Source: an uncultured Lachnospiraceae bacterium (lineage in GTDB: Bacteria; Bacillota; Clostridia; Lachnospirales; Lachnospiraceae). From it: a stretch of DNA of 64,000 bases. The position numbers and the translations under genes were made by a program. Location: contig CAMUAR010000007.1 of the NCBI GenBank assembly GCA_947086895.1, forward strand, positions 27,238 through 91,237, in the 5' to 3' direction. This document shows, piece by piece, positions 43,777-53,801 of this stretch (its first letter is position 1; the number at the start of each line of letters is the position of its first letter). The notes below the pieces were generated by a model, which searched no databases, had not been told where the DNA came from, and saw nothing but the letters and a program-made list of their open reading frames with translations.

Positions 43777-45723
43777 TTATCGAAAATATCCAAATTTTTT
43801 ACGGTGTTCTTCTTTCTGCTTATACATACGAGAATCTGCCTGCCGGATAAATTCCTCCACGGCAGTTTCCGCCGACGCTTTTGCCTGCATAAGTCCAAGA
43901 CTGAAACCAACTTGATACTTTTTTCCATCTTTCTCATTATGTTCATCAAAAAGTGCCTTTAATTTCCTTCCAAACTGAACTGCCACTTCCTCTGGAACAT
44001 TTCCTGCAATCATAAATTCATCGCCGCCAATGCGCGAACAAAACATTTTGCTTCCACACACTTTTGTCAAAGCCTTTGCGGTAAAAACAATCGCCTCGTC
44101 ACCTTCGCTGTGTCCATAAGTATCATTGATATACTTTAAATTGTCCATATCAACCGAAATCACAGCGACGGGAACCCCCTCACGAACACTCTCACTATAC
44201 ATTTTATGAAGTTGTTTGAAAAAACCACGACGGTTTAAAATTCCAGTGAGAGAGTCATATAAAGACTGCATCTCAAGCTTTTCGATCAAAAGCCCTTGTT
44301 CTGTCTTGTATTTTAGCGTTTCAAGCAGAGTGCTGATGGAATTTCCAAAACTTTGCATTCGATGAAACTGGTTTTGATTCGGCTGATAAGTAAATGCAAA
44401 ATACCCTATTGTCCGGTCAAGTACATGAAGCGGCGCAATTACAATTTGTCCGCTTATACTAAGCTCCTGCGCCATACGCGGAAGCATTTCTTTTTGCCGG
44501 AAGCGAATACCATGATGATACTCCTTTCCATCCTGATATAAAACGCACTCAATCCATTCTGTATAACCTCTTACGCCAGTAAATTCTTTGTTTAAAATAT
44601 CCTGTAAAAGCTCTTCATCTTCAATATAATTATCCACAATGCAAATCCAGCACTTTGAGACAGAAAGCATCTCAAGATGCTCCGTCATCTGCTCAGCAGC
44701 TTCTTTAATGGAACTGCACTCTGATAATTCTGCTGTCATATTCATCAAACGATTGACAAAGTACCGATCAATATTGATATCATTATAGAGCGACTGTACA
44801 AGATTATTTCGTTTTTCTATATTGTTTACATGCGCACAACCACAGCTTTCCCCATAAACAACTTTATAATCAAGCACAATCTCATGCAGAACATTGCCGC
44901 CGTCAAACAATAGTTCCAATGATCGAAACGCACAATCTACTGCATTGGCTGTATCCACACATACCGTTGTCAGACTTGGAATATGATCCATTCCCTCGCG
45001 CAGACCGCCAAAACCAGTAACTGTAACATCTTCTGGCACACGGTATCCTGCCTCCTGCAATTTTCGGCATACAGTAATTGCTGTCATATCGTTGGTACAA
45101 ATAACTACATCTGGAACTTTTTTATTTTTTAAAGAATCCTTACCTTCCAATAAATCCATATTTTTTTTCTGTGTAAATTCAAAACAATTCTTATTTGACA
45201 AAGAGGACTGCACAAGATAGCCTTTTTCTTGCATTATATGAAAAAAGATCTCTCTTATTTTTTTAGAATCAGAATCTTCTTTAACATCGTCCACAAGCTC
45301 TATACGCTGAAATCCATGTTTATTCACAATATGCTGGACAAGTTTCTCGATTGCATTGCGGCAGTCAAATACAATATTATAACATCCATCAATATAATGA
45401 TCGATTGTAATTACTGGAACATTTGCACACTTTGCAGATTTCACAATTGATTCAAGCACATTTTTATCTTTAATTGTTTCAGCAAACACAATGATCCCAC
45501 TTAACAATTCATAATTGAGCAGGGAATAGATCTCCATCTCTCCCTCATAATACTTTTCTATCATACAAGTGCCGGAGAACGATGTAAAAAAAAGAATCTT
45601 GCACTTATATTTTTGAGCCAATTCACAGATTGCGTCAATATATGCTGTTTGGGCATATTCATCGCTCCCTGCTATACAGACCGCAATCACTTTTTCTTTT
45701 TGACTGCTATATAGATTGCCCAT
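43777..45723 (-). CDS. LacI-type periplasmic-binding-like sensor fused to a GGDEF domain
   Basis: ATG 45723, nine nt after GGAGGGG, is preferred to a TTG at 45777. The 648 residues begin with a LacI/GalR-type ligand domain (EKVIAVCIAGSDEYAQTAY... PDVVICTNDMTAITVCRKL... VPEDVTVTGFGG) of about 285 residues but no helix-turn-helix. A GAF-like middle follows, then a C-terminal GGDEF domain with LYDSLTGILNRRGFF and an intact RIGGDEF. It is a likely cytoplasmic diguanylate cyclase sensing a small ligand. No I-site RxxD is seen five residues before GGDEF. Confidence 0.85.
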   Translation of the reverse strand: MGNLYSSQKEKVIAVCIAGSDEYAQTAYIDAICELAQKYKCKILFFTSFSGTCMIEKYYEGEMEIYSLLNYELLSGIIVFAETIKDKNVLESIVKSAKCANVPVITIDHYIDGCYNIVFDCRNAIEKLVQHIVNKHGFQRIELVDDVKEDSDSKKIREIFFHIMQEKGYLVQSSLSNKNCFEFTQKKNMDLLEGKDSLKNKKVPDVVICTNDMTAITVCRKLQEAGYRVPEDVTVTGFGGLREGMDHIPSLTTVCVDTANAVDCAFRSLELLFDGGNVLHEIVLDYKVVYGESCGCAHVNNIEKRNNLVQSLYNDINIDRYFVNRLMNMTAELSECSSIKEAAEQMTEHLEMLSVSKCWICIVDNYIEDEELLQDILNKEFTGVRGYTEWIECVLYQDGKEYHHGIRFRQKEMLPRMAQELSISGQIVIAPLHVLDRTIGYFAFTYQPNQNQFHRMQSFGNSISTLLETLKYKTEQGLLIEKLEMQSLYDSLTGILNRRGFFKQLHKMYSESVREGVPVAVISVDMDNLKYINDTYGHSEGDEAIVFTAKALTKVCGSKMFCSRIGGDEFMIAGNVPEEVAVQFGRKLKALFDEHNEKDGKKYQVGFSLGLMQAKASAETAVEEFIRQADSRMYKQKEEHRKKFGYFR

Positions 45724-46153
45724 ACCATCATCCCCCTCCAATTGTGCTGCTGCATCTTTTTGAATTTTTACATCCAATCCTCAAATACAGGCAGACCAAA
45801 CGCATCATACTGCTGACACATTATCCCAATGTATACCATCTCTAATATCTTTCTTACAAAAACATTTTTAAAAAATTTCTATATTGAAACAATGTATGCT
45901 CTTGTAATATAAAAAGATATATTTTGATAGTTTTCTTAAAAATCTACTTCCATTATATATCAATTCATTTACTTTTTCAATGTGATTTTATAATTTTACC
46001 TATATAACCCAAAAAACAGAATAATCATATCAACTCCCCAAAAATTATGGTATAATATCGACAGATATTATACCAGCGCCGATTCGCGCTCGACCAACAA
46101 CACTTGACCCTCTAAGTTTTCAGATTGCGCTATGCGCAGAAAAGAGATAAAAT
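45724..46153. other. Divergent intergenic region containing repeat copy C
   Basis: The gap between the divergent sensor-GGDEF and nucleosidase genes is AT-rich. Its only definite feature is the partial family 1 repeat at 46049-46095. No clear sigma-A promoter with both boxes was found. Confidence 0.45.
46049..46095 (+). repeat. Repeat family 1, copy C (first hairpin and start of middle stem)
   Basis: GGTATAATATCGACAGATATTATACC followed by AGCGCCGATTCGCGCTCGACC matches the left part of copy B, then the similarity stops. The TATGGTATAAT at 46047-46057 is an extended -10 box facing the nucleosidase gene at 46154, so this fragment may act as its promoter. Confidence 0.75.
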
Positions 46154-47029
46154 ATGTTATATATTACTGCTGCACTGTACGAGGAAGCCGCTCCATTTTT
46201 AACTGCTCTTTCTCTAAAAAAAGAACCTTCTTTCCGGCATTTTGACTTGTTTCTTGGAGATAATGCAATGCTGCTTTTGACAAAAACCGGAGCAATGCGA
46301 GCCGCTGTAGCAACCTCCAGCTTTCTTACCACATTTCCTCCACAAAAAAATGATATGTTCCTCTCTGTTGGAACAGCGGCATGTCTCAATCAAAGCATTC
46401 CTTGCGGCAGCGCATTTATTTTACAGCAAATTATAGATGCTGGCTCTGGTCGAAGCGTTTATCCAGAACTTATCTACCGCTCGCCATTTCCAGAAGCAAG
46501 GTTGACAACTGTCCCACAAATTATCACATCCGCCGCGACCGAACAAAACAACGCTTCTTATAAGCACATTGTTCCTCCAATGTTATATGATATGGAATCC
46601 AGCGGGATCTACGAAGCTGCCATCCCGTATTTTTTATGTGAACAACTGTTGTTTTGTCGTATTGTTTCTGATCATGCCGTTGACTTGACATCACTCTCCT
46701 ATTCCGAGATTCGTAAAAAAGTTACTTTATACATTACAGAACATACAGAAACAATGATTCGCTGGATACAAAATATTGAAAAAAACAGAAAAGCGCCAAA
46801 ACAACTTTCTGAAAAACATATAGAATTTTATGAACGTGTCTGCGCTGCACTCCGCCTTTCCACTGCAAGTCAAGCAGAATTGAAACGTATGATACTTTAT
46901 CTATATTTAAACAATATAGACTATCTATCTGATATGGAACACTTTTTAAGCTTACCACTGCTTTCCCCATGCAAAACAAAAAAGGAGGGTCTTTTTTATC
47001 TTGGACAACTTAAAAAACACTTTTTATAA
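46154..47029 (+). CDS. MTA/SAH nucleosidase-like protein with C-terminal extension
   Basis: The 291-residue protein resembles the MTAN/nucleoside phosphorylase fold. The N-terminal strand LYITAALYEEAAPFL has Glu residues at the position of the catalytic Glu12, FLSVGTAACLN is the first glycine-rich turn, MLYDMESSGIYEAA matches the DMEG/DMES nucleoside-binding motif, and CRIVSDHAVD holds the catalytic Asp. It should cleave adenine from thio- or deoxyadenosine compounds. Residues of about 215-291 are a helical extension I do not recognise. Its 3' end overlaps the photoproduct-lyase gene by 29 nt. Confidence 0.75.
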   Translation: MLYITAALYEEAAPFLTALSLKKEPSFRHFDLFLGDNAMLLLTKTGAMRAAVATSSFLTTFPPQKNDMFLSVGTAACLNQSIPCGSAFILQQIIDAGSGRSVYPELIYRSPFPEARLTTVPQIITSAATEQNNASYKHIVPPMLYDMESSGIYEAAIPYFLCEQLLFCRIVSDHAVDLTSLSYSEIRKKVTLYITEHTETMIRWIQNIEKNRKAPKQLSEKHIEFYERVCAALRLSTASQAELKRMILYLYLNNIDYLSDMEHFLSLPLLSPCKTKKEGLFYLGQLKKHFL

Positions 47030-48017
47030 CCTGCCATTTTCACATATCTATGTGGAAGAAGAAGCACTTTTTTCGCCGCTCGCTCAAAAACTGATAAAAA
47101 AAACTGCGCCAATTGTCATTCATCACTATATGGATATTTTTGGACGCACCCACCAAAACTTTTCTATTCAAAAAGAATCTCCTGCCTTAATTCTCGCTGT
47201 AAAACATGGAAATTTTATCTATCCGGGAGCCAATGTATGTCAGAGTTTTGGAAATTCTTATTTCTACTATACTTCTTTTGCAATGAATTGTCCATTTCAC
47301 TGCGAATACTGCTACTTGCAAGGGATGTACTCCTCCGCAAATATTGTACTTTTTGTCAATACAGAAGACTATTTAAAAGAACTTGCACAATTACTCTGTC
47401 AGCATTCGGTATATCTTTGTATCTCTTATGATACAGACTTGCTTGCGCTGGAATATCTTACGGGTTTTCTTGAACATTATCTTTGTTTTGCCGCCAAAAA
47501 ACATAAACTTGTAACAGAACTGCGCACAAAAAGTGCTGTTCTTCCATCCTTCCTCTTTTCCTTGCCTGAGGAATTAAAGCGCCGGTTAATTTTCGCTTAC
47601 ACATTGTCACCACAGGAAGTCACAGAGCGTTATGAACACAAAACAGCACCGCTTTCTGCAAGGCTTTCCGCCATTCGCTCGGCAGGCAGCGCAGGGTTTC
47701 CAATTCGCCTTTGTTTTGATCCTCTGCTGCGCATCCCAAATTTTGAACATATTTATGGAAATTTTATATCTCAAGTACATGCAGCTCTATCCAACATACC
47801 AATTCAAGATGCAAGTATTGGCGTATTTCGCATTTCTGACAGTTATCTAAAACAAATGCGAAAAAATCTTCCAGAATCGGGACTGCTTCAATATCCATTT
47901 GAAAATACACAACATGTCTGTCATTATGGCGCTCACAGCAGCGAAATGATATCCTTTGTAAAACAACAGCTTTCCAACTGGATACCAGAGGAAAAAATAG
48001 ATACTTTGGATTTATAA
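47001..48017 (+). CDS. splB: Spore photoproduct lyase (radical SAM)
   Basis: The 338-residue radical SAM enzyme starts at TTG 47001, ten nt after AAAGGAGGG and inside the end of the upstream gene. The iron-sulphur motif CPFHCEYC (Cys97, Cys101, Cys104; CX3CX2C) and the following YLQ are typical of SPL, and Cys140 in YLCISYDTD matches the H-donor cysteine (Cys141 in B. subtilis). SPL repairs the thymine dimer formed in spore DNA on UV exposure during germination. The length agrees with the family (about 340 residues). Confidence 0.87.
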   Translation: MDNLKNTFYNLPFSHIYVEEEALFSPLAQKLIKKTAPIVIHHYMDIFGRTHQNFSIQKESPALILAVKHGNFIYPGANVCQSFGNSYFYYTSFAMNCPFHCEYCYLQGMYSSANIVLFVNTEDYLKELAQLLCQHSVYLCISYDTDLLALEYLTGFLEHYLCFAAKKHKLVTELRTKSAVLPSFLFSLPEELKRRLIFAYTLSPQEVTERYEHKTAPLSARLSAIRSAGSAGFPIRLCFDPLLRIPNFEHIYGNFISQVHAALSNIPIQDASIGVFRISDSYLKQMRKNLPESGLLQYPFENTQHVCHYGAHSSEMISFVKQQLSNWIPEEKIDTLDL

Positions 48018-48060
48018 ATTTTTACAAACGCTTCTAAAACTCTTTTTTTCTGCAAAAAAA

Positions 48061-48089
48061 CAACGGCATAGTTTTAAACTATGCCGTTG
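48061..48089. terminator. Bidirectional terminator between splB and MCP
   Basis: CAACGGCATAGTTT and AAACTATGCCGTTG form a perfect 14-bp stem with one unpaired base, extended by A- and T-runs on both sides. It lies directly beside the MCP stop codon and 44 nt after the splB stop. Confidence 0.9.
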
Positions 48090-48093
48090 TTTT

Positions 48094-49797
48094 TTACAGC
48101 TTAAACCGGCGCATATTGATATCCAACTGTTCTGCAATTCCCTTAAGAGAAGATGCATTGGTTGCGATATCTTCGATAATCGCTGCAATCTCTGTAACAG
48201 AAGCGGAAGTCTGCTCTGTACTCGCTGCGTTCTCCTCCGCGATCGCTGTAAGGTTCTGTACAACATCGACCACATTTCCTCTTGCCTGCTGCATCTCCAC
48301 TGTTGCCTGTGCAATTGTGCCGACTCCTTGCAAAGTATTGTCGATCTCTTCCTTCACCTTAGTGACAATCGAGCTGGCACTAAGTACCTTCTCATTTTGT
48401 CTGCCCATAATATCTTGTACTTCATCCATCGTTCTTACAGCGTTGGCTGTATCACTGAGCAATGAAGCAATAATCTGCTCAATCTGATTTGCCGACTGGT
48501 TAGACTGTTCGGCAAGTTTTTGGATCTGTGCAGCAACAACTGCGAATCCTCTGCCCTGCTCACCAGCACGTGCCGCCTCAATAGAAGCATTCAAGGAAAG
48601 AAGATTTGTCTCTTCTGCAATTGAAGAAATCAAAGTTGTAGCCTCGCGGATCTTCTGTGCAGATTCGTTTGTCGTGTTTGTCTGCTCATAAATCACACGA
48701 ACTGCATCAACTGCCTTGCGGTTGATATCATCAAGTTCACTAAGAATTTTTGTTGCACTTTCACTCGCCTCGGCGATATCCTTCGACTTACTGTTCAGCG
48801 ACGCCACCTCGTCGGATGTTGTATTGATCATCTCCCCGATCGCCACAACGTTCTCTGTCGCGGTCTGTGTTTCGTCAGCCTGTGAAGTTGCTCCAGATGC
48901 GATATCTCCTACTGCCTGCTCCACTTGACCAACAGAGCGAATTGTCTCCTGCGAATTTCGATCCAATGCATTGGCAGCATCCATCAAAGCAAGACTCTGT
49001 TTTTGAAGATTTCCTATGACCCCGGCCAGCTTTTCCGTCAGCTTCATAACAGCCCTGCTCATCCTTCCGGTTTCATCTTTTCTCTTGTTAAGCTCCTTCT
49101 GAGCTTCATCAAATGAGAAATCCAAATCTCCAAGTTTGATAATAATCCTTGTAATCATAGCGATCGGTCGCACCACTAACAAAGCGACAAACAATCCCAT
49201 TACACCGCAGGCTCCCAATGTACACAAAGCACCGATAATACTTCTTGTAACCATATCATTCATCGGTTCAAGGATATCATCCTCATCCGCCGCAAACACG
49301 AGAACAAAATTCATCCTGTCGCTGATATAATAACCGGCATATCTCTGCTTTCCGTTCAAGTTATACCTTACAATCTCCGCATCCGGCTTAATTCCTGACA
49401 TCATATCTCTTACCAATTCCATAACAATATCGTTATTGGTCTGGTAACCGACCTCTGCCTCATTCGGATGATAGCGGACAATTCCATTCTTATCTACCAG
49501 ATATGCATAACTTGATGGCACGCCTTTAATATTTGCATCCTGTATAATTGCTCCTGCTGTACCATTATACATCTCATCCTGCATATTATCATACAACAGC
49601 TGAAGAGTCCGCCCATAGGAGCTTGCCATATCAAATATGTAGTTCTTGGTTACTTCCAGCATATTGCTTCTCATCATTGGTAAAATAATCACAAGATTAA
49701 TAACCGTCGCTAGAAGTACTGACAGAATAATAATTCCAAGAATACGAAATTTTAAGGAAAAAATTCCATGCCCCTTCTTTGTTGCATCTGTGTCCAT
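48094..49797 (-). CDS. Methyl-accepting chemotaxis protein with single Cache domain
   Basis: The 567-residue receptor has a first helix at about 15-37, an extracellular sensor of about 150 residues ([14 protein letters not shown] is Cache-like), a second helix near 188-210, a HAMP region and a cytoplasmic coiled coil. The signalling tip [27 protein letters not shown] is near 385-411. It should control the flagellar motor through CheA/CheW in response to an external ligand. The ligand is not predictable. ATG follows GGAG with 9 nt spacing. Confidence 0.92.
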   Translation of the reverse strand: MDTDATKKGHGIFSLKFRILGIIILSVLLATVINLVIILPMMRSNMLEVTKNYIFDMASSYGRTLQLLYDNMQDEMYNGTAGAIIQDANIKGVPSSYAYLVDKNGIVRYHPNEAEVGYQTNNDIVMELVRDMMSGIKPDAEIVRYNLNGKQRYAGYYISDRMNFVLVFAADEDDILEPMNDMVTRSIIGALCTLGACGVMGLFVALLVVRPIAMITRIIIKLGDLDFSFDEAQKELNKRKDETGRMSRAVMKLTEKLAGVIGNLQKQSLALMDAANALDRNSQETIRSVGQVEQAVGDIASGATSQADETQTATENVVAIGEMINTTSDEVASLNSKSKDIAEASESATKILSELDDINRKAVDAVRVIYEQTNTTNESAQKIREATTLISSIAEETNLLSLNASIEAARAGEQGRGFAVVAAQIQKLAEQSNQSANQIEQIIASLLSDTANAVRTMDEVQDIMGRQNEKVLSASSIVTKVKEEIDNTLQGVGTIAQATVEMQQARGNVVDVVQNLTAIAEENAASTEQTSASVTEIAAIIEDIATNASSLKGIAEQLDINMRRFKL

Positions 49798-49882
49798 GAT
49801 TACGTCTCCTATTCTACATAATTTTTGTCGCGTCGTTCCATAGGCGAGTATCCTAAAAGCAACGAATTACAATGTTTCTTTC

Positions 49883-49911
49883 ATCTTACCACTTTCTTTT
49901 TCAAAATGCAA
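49883..49911 (-). promoter_or_regulatory. Putative sigma-A promoter of the MCP gene
   Basis: On the minus strand TTGCAT (49906-49911) and TAAGAT (49883-49888) are separated by 17 nt, about 85 nt upstream of the ATG. Confidence 0.6.
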
Positions 49912-49973
49912 CAGGAAATGTGCTTCCAGTAAATATATACTATCTACAATTTTTTCCTGTTGCAGAAGGAAAA

Positions 49974-50002
49974 CAGGCTGCCCAGATTTCCTAAGCAGCC
50001 TG
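49974..50002 (-). terminator. Terminator of the butyrate cluster
   Basis: CAGGCTGC and GCAGCCTG form an 8-bp stem with a 13-nt loop. On the minus strand it is followed by TTTTCCTT, about 200 nt after the etfA stop. The rest of the 49798-50204 gap holds the MCP promoter and AT-rich sequence. Confidence 0.7.
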
Positions 50003-50204
50003 CTAAGCTGTCTCTGTAATACGACATACAAAGCGCAAACCTGCATGAACCAACTGATTTTATTTTAATTTCAGAACAAAAAATCTTAATTTATAAAATT
50101 TTATGTTATAAACAGGTCACTTTCTGCAATACATTTACATACACACTCTTAACAAATTCTTTTCTTTTATAAAATCAAAAAACAGTTTTCTATAAAAGCA
50201 CAAA

Positions 50205-51248
50205 TCAGCCTGCAACTTTAGCTGCCTTAATCTGCTCGGTCAAAATTGGGAGAATCTTATTTAAATCGCCAACCACGCCGTAATCTGCTACAGAGAAAAT
50301 TGGAGCTGTCTCATCCTTGTTGATCGCAACGATAATATCAGACTCTTCCATACCAGCCATATGCTGGATTGCACCGGAAATTCCAACTGCAAAATATACA
50401 TGCGGACGTACCGTCTTTCCAGTCTGTCCTACCTGAAGCTCCTTTGATTTCCAGCCTGCGTCCACAACAGCGCGCGAGCAGCTTACTGTGCCGCCAAGAG
50501 CTTCTGCCAAGTCTTCAAGAAGCTTAAAGTTCTCTGCACTGCCAACACCGCGACCGCCGGAAACAAGAACCTTTGCATCCATAATATCAACAACATCAGT
50601 CACTGCCTTTACAACTTCAAGAATCTCTACATACTTATGATCTGGTGTAAATCCTGGATTGAACTTCTCAATATTGGCTTTTGCCCCAGATACTTTCTCT
50701 CTCTTCTGCATTACTCCAGGGCGAACCGTTGCCATCTGAGGACGGAAGTCAGGACATGCAATTGTTGCTATCGTGTTGCCTCCAAATGCAGGACGTGTCA
50801 TTAAAAGCTGATTGTGTTTCTGCTCCTTGCCTGGCATCGGATTGATCGGGAAATCTCCAATCTCAAGCTGTGTACAGTCTGCGGTCAATCCAGTGTGAAC
50901 TCTTGCGGACACTCTAGGTCCTAAATCACGGCCAATTGCCGTCGCACCGACAAGTAAAATCTCCGGCTTATATTTCTGCACAACCGAGGCAAGCGCATGA
51001 GCATAAGGCTCTGTCCGGTACTCGTTCAGCTCTGGATCATCCACAACAATAACTTTATCTGCGCCGTACTCAGCAAGCTCATCTGCAAGTCCTTCCACAT
51101 TGCTGCCGACAAGCACCGCAGTTACTTTCGTGCCAAGAGCCTCAGCTAGATCCTTTCCTTTGCCAATCAGCTCAAACGCAATATTGTTAATTACATTATC
51201 TACTTGCTGCGCAAAGACATATACGCCTTTATATTCTTCCAAGTTCAT
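50205..51248 (-). CDS. etfA: Electron transfer flavoprotein alpha subunit
   Basis: The 347-residue EtfA has the N-terminal ETF domain (YVFAQQVDNVINNIAFEL) and the C-terminal FAD domain with VSGGRGVGSAENF, SRAVVDAGW, VGQTGKTVRP and VGISGAIQH. With EtfB and Bcd it forms the complex that couples crotonyl-CoA reduction to ferredoxin reduction in clostridia (electron bifurcation). It is the last gene of the butyrate cluster, 30 nt after etfB, and is followed by a terminator. Confidence 0.95.
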   Translation of the reverse strand: MNLEEYKGVYVFAQQVDNVINNIAFELIGKGKDLAEALGTKVTAVLVGSNVEGLADELAEYGADKVIVVDDPELNEYRTEPYAHALASVVQKYKPEILLVGATAIGRDLGPRVSARVHTGLTADCTQLEIGDFPINPMPGKEQKHNQLLMTRPAFGGNTIATIACPDFRPQMATVRPGVMQKREKVSGAKANIEKFNPGFTPDHKYVEILEVVKAVTDVVDIMDAKVLVSGGRGVGSAENFKLLEDLAEALGGTVSCSRAVVDAGWKSKELQVGQTGKTVRPHVYFAVGISGAIQHMAGMEESDIIVAINKDETAPIFSVADYGVVGDLNKILPILTEQIKAAKVAG

Positions 51249-51278
51249 TGTTATACCCCTTTCCTGTTCCTCCAGTTT

Positions 51279-52061
51279 TTAGATGACATGCTTCTCTTTC
51301 AGCTTGCCGACAATATAATCAGCAGCTTCCGATGGGTCAAGCGTAACCTGCTCGCCGGTTCCCTTCCTAACTTTGTCAGAAGCTTTTGCAATCTGGGTAG
51401 GAGAACCTTTTAAGCCTAAATTGGAGTCATCAACATCCTTCAGATCAGCTCTGCCCCACACGGTAATCTCAGCCTTATACGCATCAAAAATTCCGCCTGG
51501 TGTCATATAACGCGGCTCATTTAACTCCGCAAGAGCTGTCACAAGACAAGGCATCTTTGCTCTCAAAACATGATATCTATCATCAAACTGACGCTCAACA
51601 ATAACGCTGTCACCCTCTACCCTAAGATTCTGTGCATAAGAAATAACAGGGATATCCAAATGCTCGGAAATCTGCGGTCCAACCTGAGCGGTATCGCCGT
51701 CGATCGCCTGACGTCCCGTGATAATCAGATCATACTCTAAATTGCGCAGCGCACCTGCAATCGTCTGAGAAGTTGCCCATGTATCCGCACCGCCAAGCAC
51801 ACGGTCTGTAACGAGAATTCCTTTGTCCGCGCCCATTGCAATCGCCTCGCGTAGCACTTCCTCCGCTTTTGGAAGTCCCATTGTCACTACAGTAACTTCC
51901 GCGCCGTACTGATCCTTTAATCTAAGTGCAGCTTCAAGACCTGCCTTGTCGTCCGGGTTCATGATTGTCATCATAGAAGCCCTGTCCAAAGTACCATCTG
52001 GATTGAACTTTACACCACCCTTGGTATCAGGAACCTGCTTAATACAAACAACAATTTTCAT
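51279..52061 (-). CDS. etfB: Electron transfer flavoprotein beta subunit
   Basis: The 260-residue EtfB starts at ATG 52061 (KIVVCIKQVPDT); a GTG 12 nt upstream overlaps the ribosome site AAGGAG and is not favoured. It has NPDDKAGLEAALRLKD near 35-50 and ITGRQAIDGDTAQVGP near 115-130, which bind the second flavin or nucleotide. EtfB receives electrons from NADH in the bifurcating complex with EtfA and Bcd. The gap to bcd is about 110 nt. Confidence 0.95.
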   Translation of the reverse strand: MKIVVCIKQVPDTKGGVKFNPDGTLDRASMMTIMNPDDKAGLEAALRLKDQYGAEVTVVTMGLPKAEEVLREAIAMGADKGILVTDRVLGGADTWATSQTIAGALRNLEYDLIITGRQAIDGDTAQVGPQISEHLDIPVISYAQNLRVEGDSVIVERQFDDRYHVLRAKMPCLVTALAELNEPRYMTPGGIFDAYKAEITVWGRADLKDVDDSNLGLKGSPTQIAKASDKVRKGTGEQVTLDPSEAADYIVGKLKEKHVI

Positions 52062-52171
52062 TGTATTTTCCACTCCTTATATTTTTCTGCTTTCACTGTT
52101 ATGTTCCCATATATACTGCATACAGCACGTTTGTCAATTCTCACCGCCGCGCTGATTGCAAAAACGAAGCC

Positions 52172-53338
52172 TTATTTTAACAGCGCTGCGCTGATTACCA
52201 TTCTCTGCACTTCACTTGTACCTTCATAGATTTCAGTAATCTTTGCATCGCGCATCATACGCTCAACTTCGTACTCTCTTGTGTAACCGTAACCGCCGTG
52301 CAGCTGAACTGCCTTTGTCGTCACATTCATCGCCATCTCCGCTGCATAGAGCTTTGCCTGCGCTGCTTCAATGCTGTAGGAAGTCTTATGATCCTTCGCG
52401 TACTGATCTTTTGTGCGCGCAGCCTTATATACAAGCATCTGTGCTGCCTGAGCCTGCGTCGCCATATCTGCAAGCTGGAACTGCGTATTCTGGAACTGTC
52501 CAATCGCGCGTCCAAACTGCTTTCTTTCCTTCACGTAAGCGACTGTCCTGTCAAGCGCACCTTCACCGATGCCGAGCGCCTGTGCTGCAACGCCGATGCG
52601 TCCGCCGTCCAGCGTATGCATCGCAATGCCAAAGCCCTTGCCCTGCTGCCCTAAAATATTTTCCTTCGGGATGCGGCAGTCAGTAAAAATCAGCTCATAA
52701 GTGGAAGAACCGCGAATACCCATCTTCTTTTCTTTCGTTCCGAAAGAAAATCCTGGGGTACCCTTTTCTACAATAAACGCAGAAATTTCTTTTGTCTTTC
52801 TGCCCTTCTTTTCAATAATACCAGTGACAGCAAAAATAATATAGACATCTGCCTGCTTGCCGTTTGTGATAAAGATTTTGGAGCCATTCAGCACCCATTC
52901 ATCCCCCTCAAGCACAGCCTTTGTCTGCTGCCCCTGAGCATCTGTACCTGCACCTGGCTCTGTCAATCCAAATGCGCCAAGCTTTCTTCCGCTTGCTAAA
53001 TCGGGAAGATATTTCTGCTTCTGCTCCTCTGTGCCATAAGTCAAAATTGGATCACAGCAGAGAGAAGTATGTGCAGACACAATAATCGATGTTGTGCCGC
53101 AAACTTTTGCAAGCTCTTCTACACACATGACATAGGTCAGCACGTCACATCCCTGTCCGCCGTACTCCTTCGGCACCGGAATACCGAGAAATCCCGCCTT
53201 CGCCATCTTCTCCACTGTGGCTTTCGGAAATTCTTCTGTCTCATCAACTTCTACTGCAAGAGGCTTTACCTCCTTCTCAGCGAACTCTCTAAAAAGCGCC
53301 CGCGCCATTTCATGCTCTTTACTTAATGTAAAATCCAT
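52172..53338 (-). CDS. bcd: Butyryl-CoA dehydrogenase
   Basis: The 388-residue acyl-CoA dehydrogenase reduces crotonyl-CoA to butyryl-CoA. It has GAFGLTEPGAGTDA, ITNGKQADVYIIFA, and near the C-terminus TEIYEGTSEVQRM with the catalytic Glu typical of short-chain enzymes. ATG 53338 (MDFTLSKEHEM) is preferred because the ATG nine nt upstream sits on the ribosome site GGAGGA. It is separated from hbd by an unusually long 463-bp gap. Confidence 0.95.
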   Translation of the reverse strand: MDFTLSKEHEMARALFREFAEKEVKPLAVEVDETEEFPKATVEKMAKAGFLGIPVPKEYGGQGCDVLTYVMCVEELAKVCGTTSIIVSAHTSLCCDPILTYGTEEQKQKYLPDLASGRKLGAFGLTEPGAGTDAQGQQTKAVLEGDEWVLNGSKIFITNGKQADVYIIFAVTGIIEKKGRKTKEISAFIVEKGTPGFSFGTKEKKMGIRGSSTYELIFTDCRIPKENILGQQGKGFGIAMHTLDGGRIGVAAQALGIGEGALDRTVAYVKERKQFGRAIGQFQNTQFQLADMATQAQAAQMLVYKAARTKDQYAKDHKTSYSIEAAQAKLYAAEMAMNVTTKAVQLHGGYGYTREYEVERMMRDAKITEIYEGTSEVQRMVISAALLK

Positions 53339-53801
53339 GATCTGCATTCCTCCATATTATTCCTGTTCTCAATCCCAACAAGGGATTTTTTAACTGTCCG
53401 TCGTGATGCCTTCAACCGCTTGCTCCATCTTAAACAATTCTTGGAAATGGCGGCACTTCTCTGACTACTTTCTACAGCGATCTGTAAAACGGCGTTCTGC
53501 AGACTTTAAAACACTGTCTCTTTATAAGACCAAAACCTGCAATCAAGCCGCCCTATAACCACACAATTGTTCTCGTGTCTTTACAGAAAATATAGCCAGT
53601 CTCCATAAATAATTGTTTTGATTCCTGCTTTTCTAATTCTGTAAACTTTTTGCTTTATAGATCTTACAGCCAAACTTGTTTGGTTTACCTTCGAATCTTT
53701 ACAAGCGTTCATTTGGGCAGCTTTTGCCCTGTAATATAAGGATAACCCAAGTTCAGCAGCCCTTGCGGGAAACTCCCGCAAAGCCTGCCTGAAAGTCAAA
53801 A
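53339..53801. other. Long gap between hbd and bcd with a hairpin
   Basis: This 463-bp segment contains a perfect 8-bp hairpin TTGCGGGA/TCCCGCAA with loop AAC (53763-53781), 20 nt after the hbd stop, without a U-run. It may stabilise or process the messenger. A 72-codon minus-strand frame (53581-53799) has no recognisable product. I found no promoter with both boxes for bcd. Confidence 0.45.

Noticed and set aside
53581..53799. 72-codon minus-strand frame in the hbd-bcd gap
   Set aside because: No ribosome site, overlaps the hairpin after hbd and resembles no family I know.
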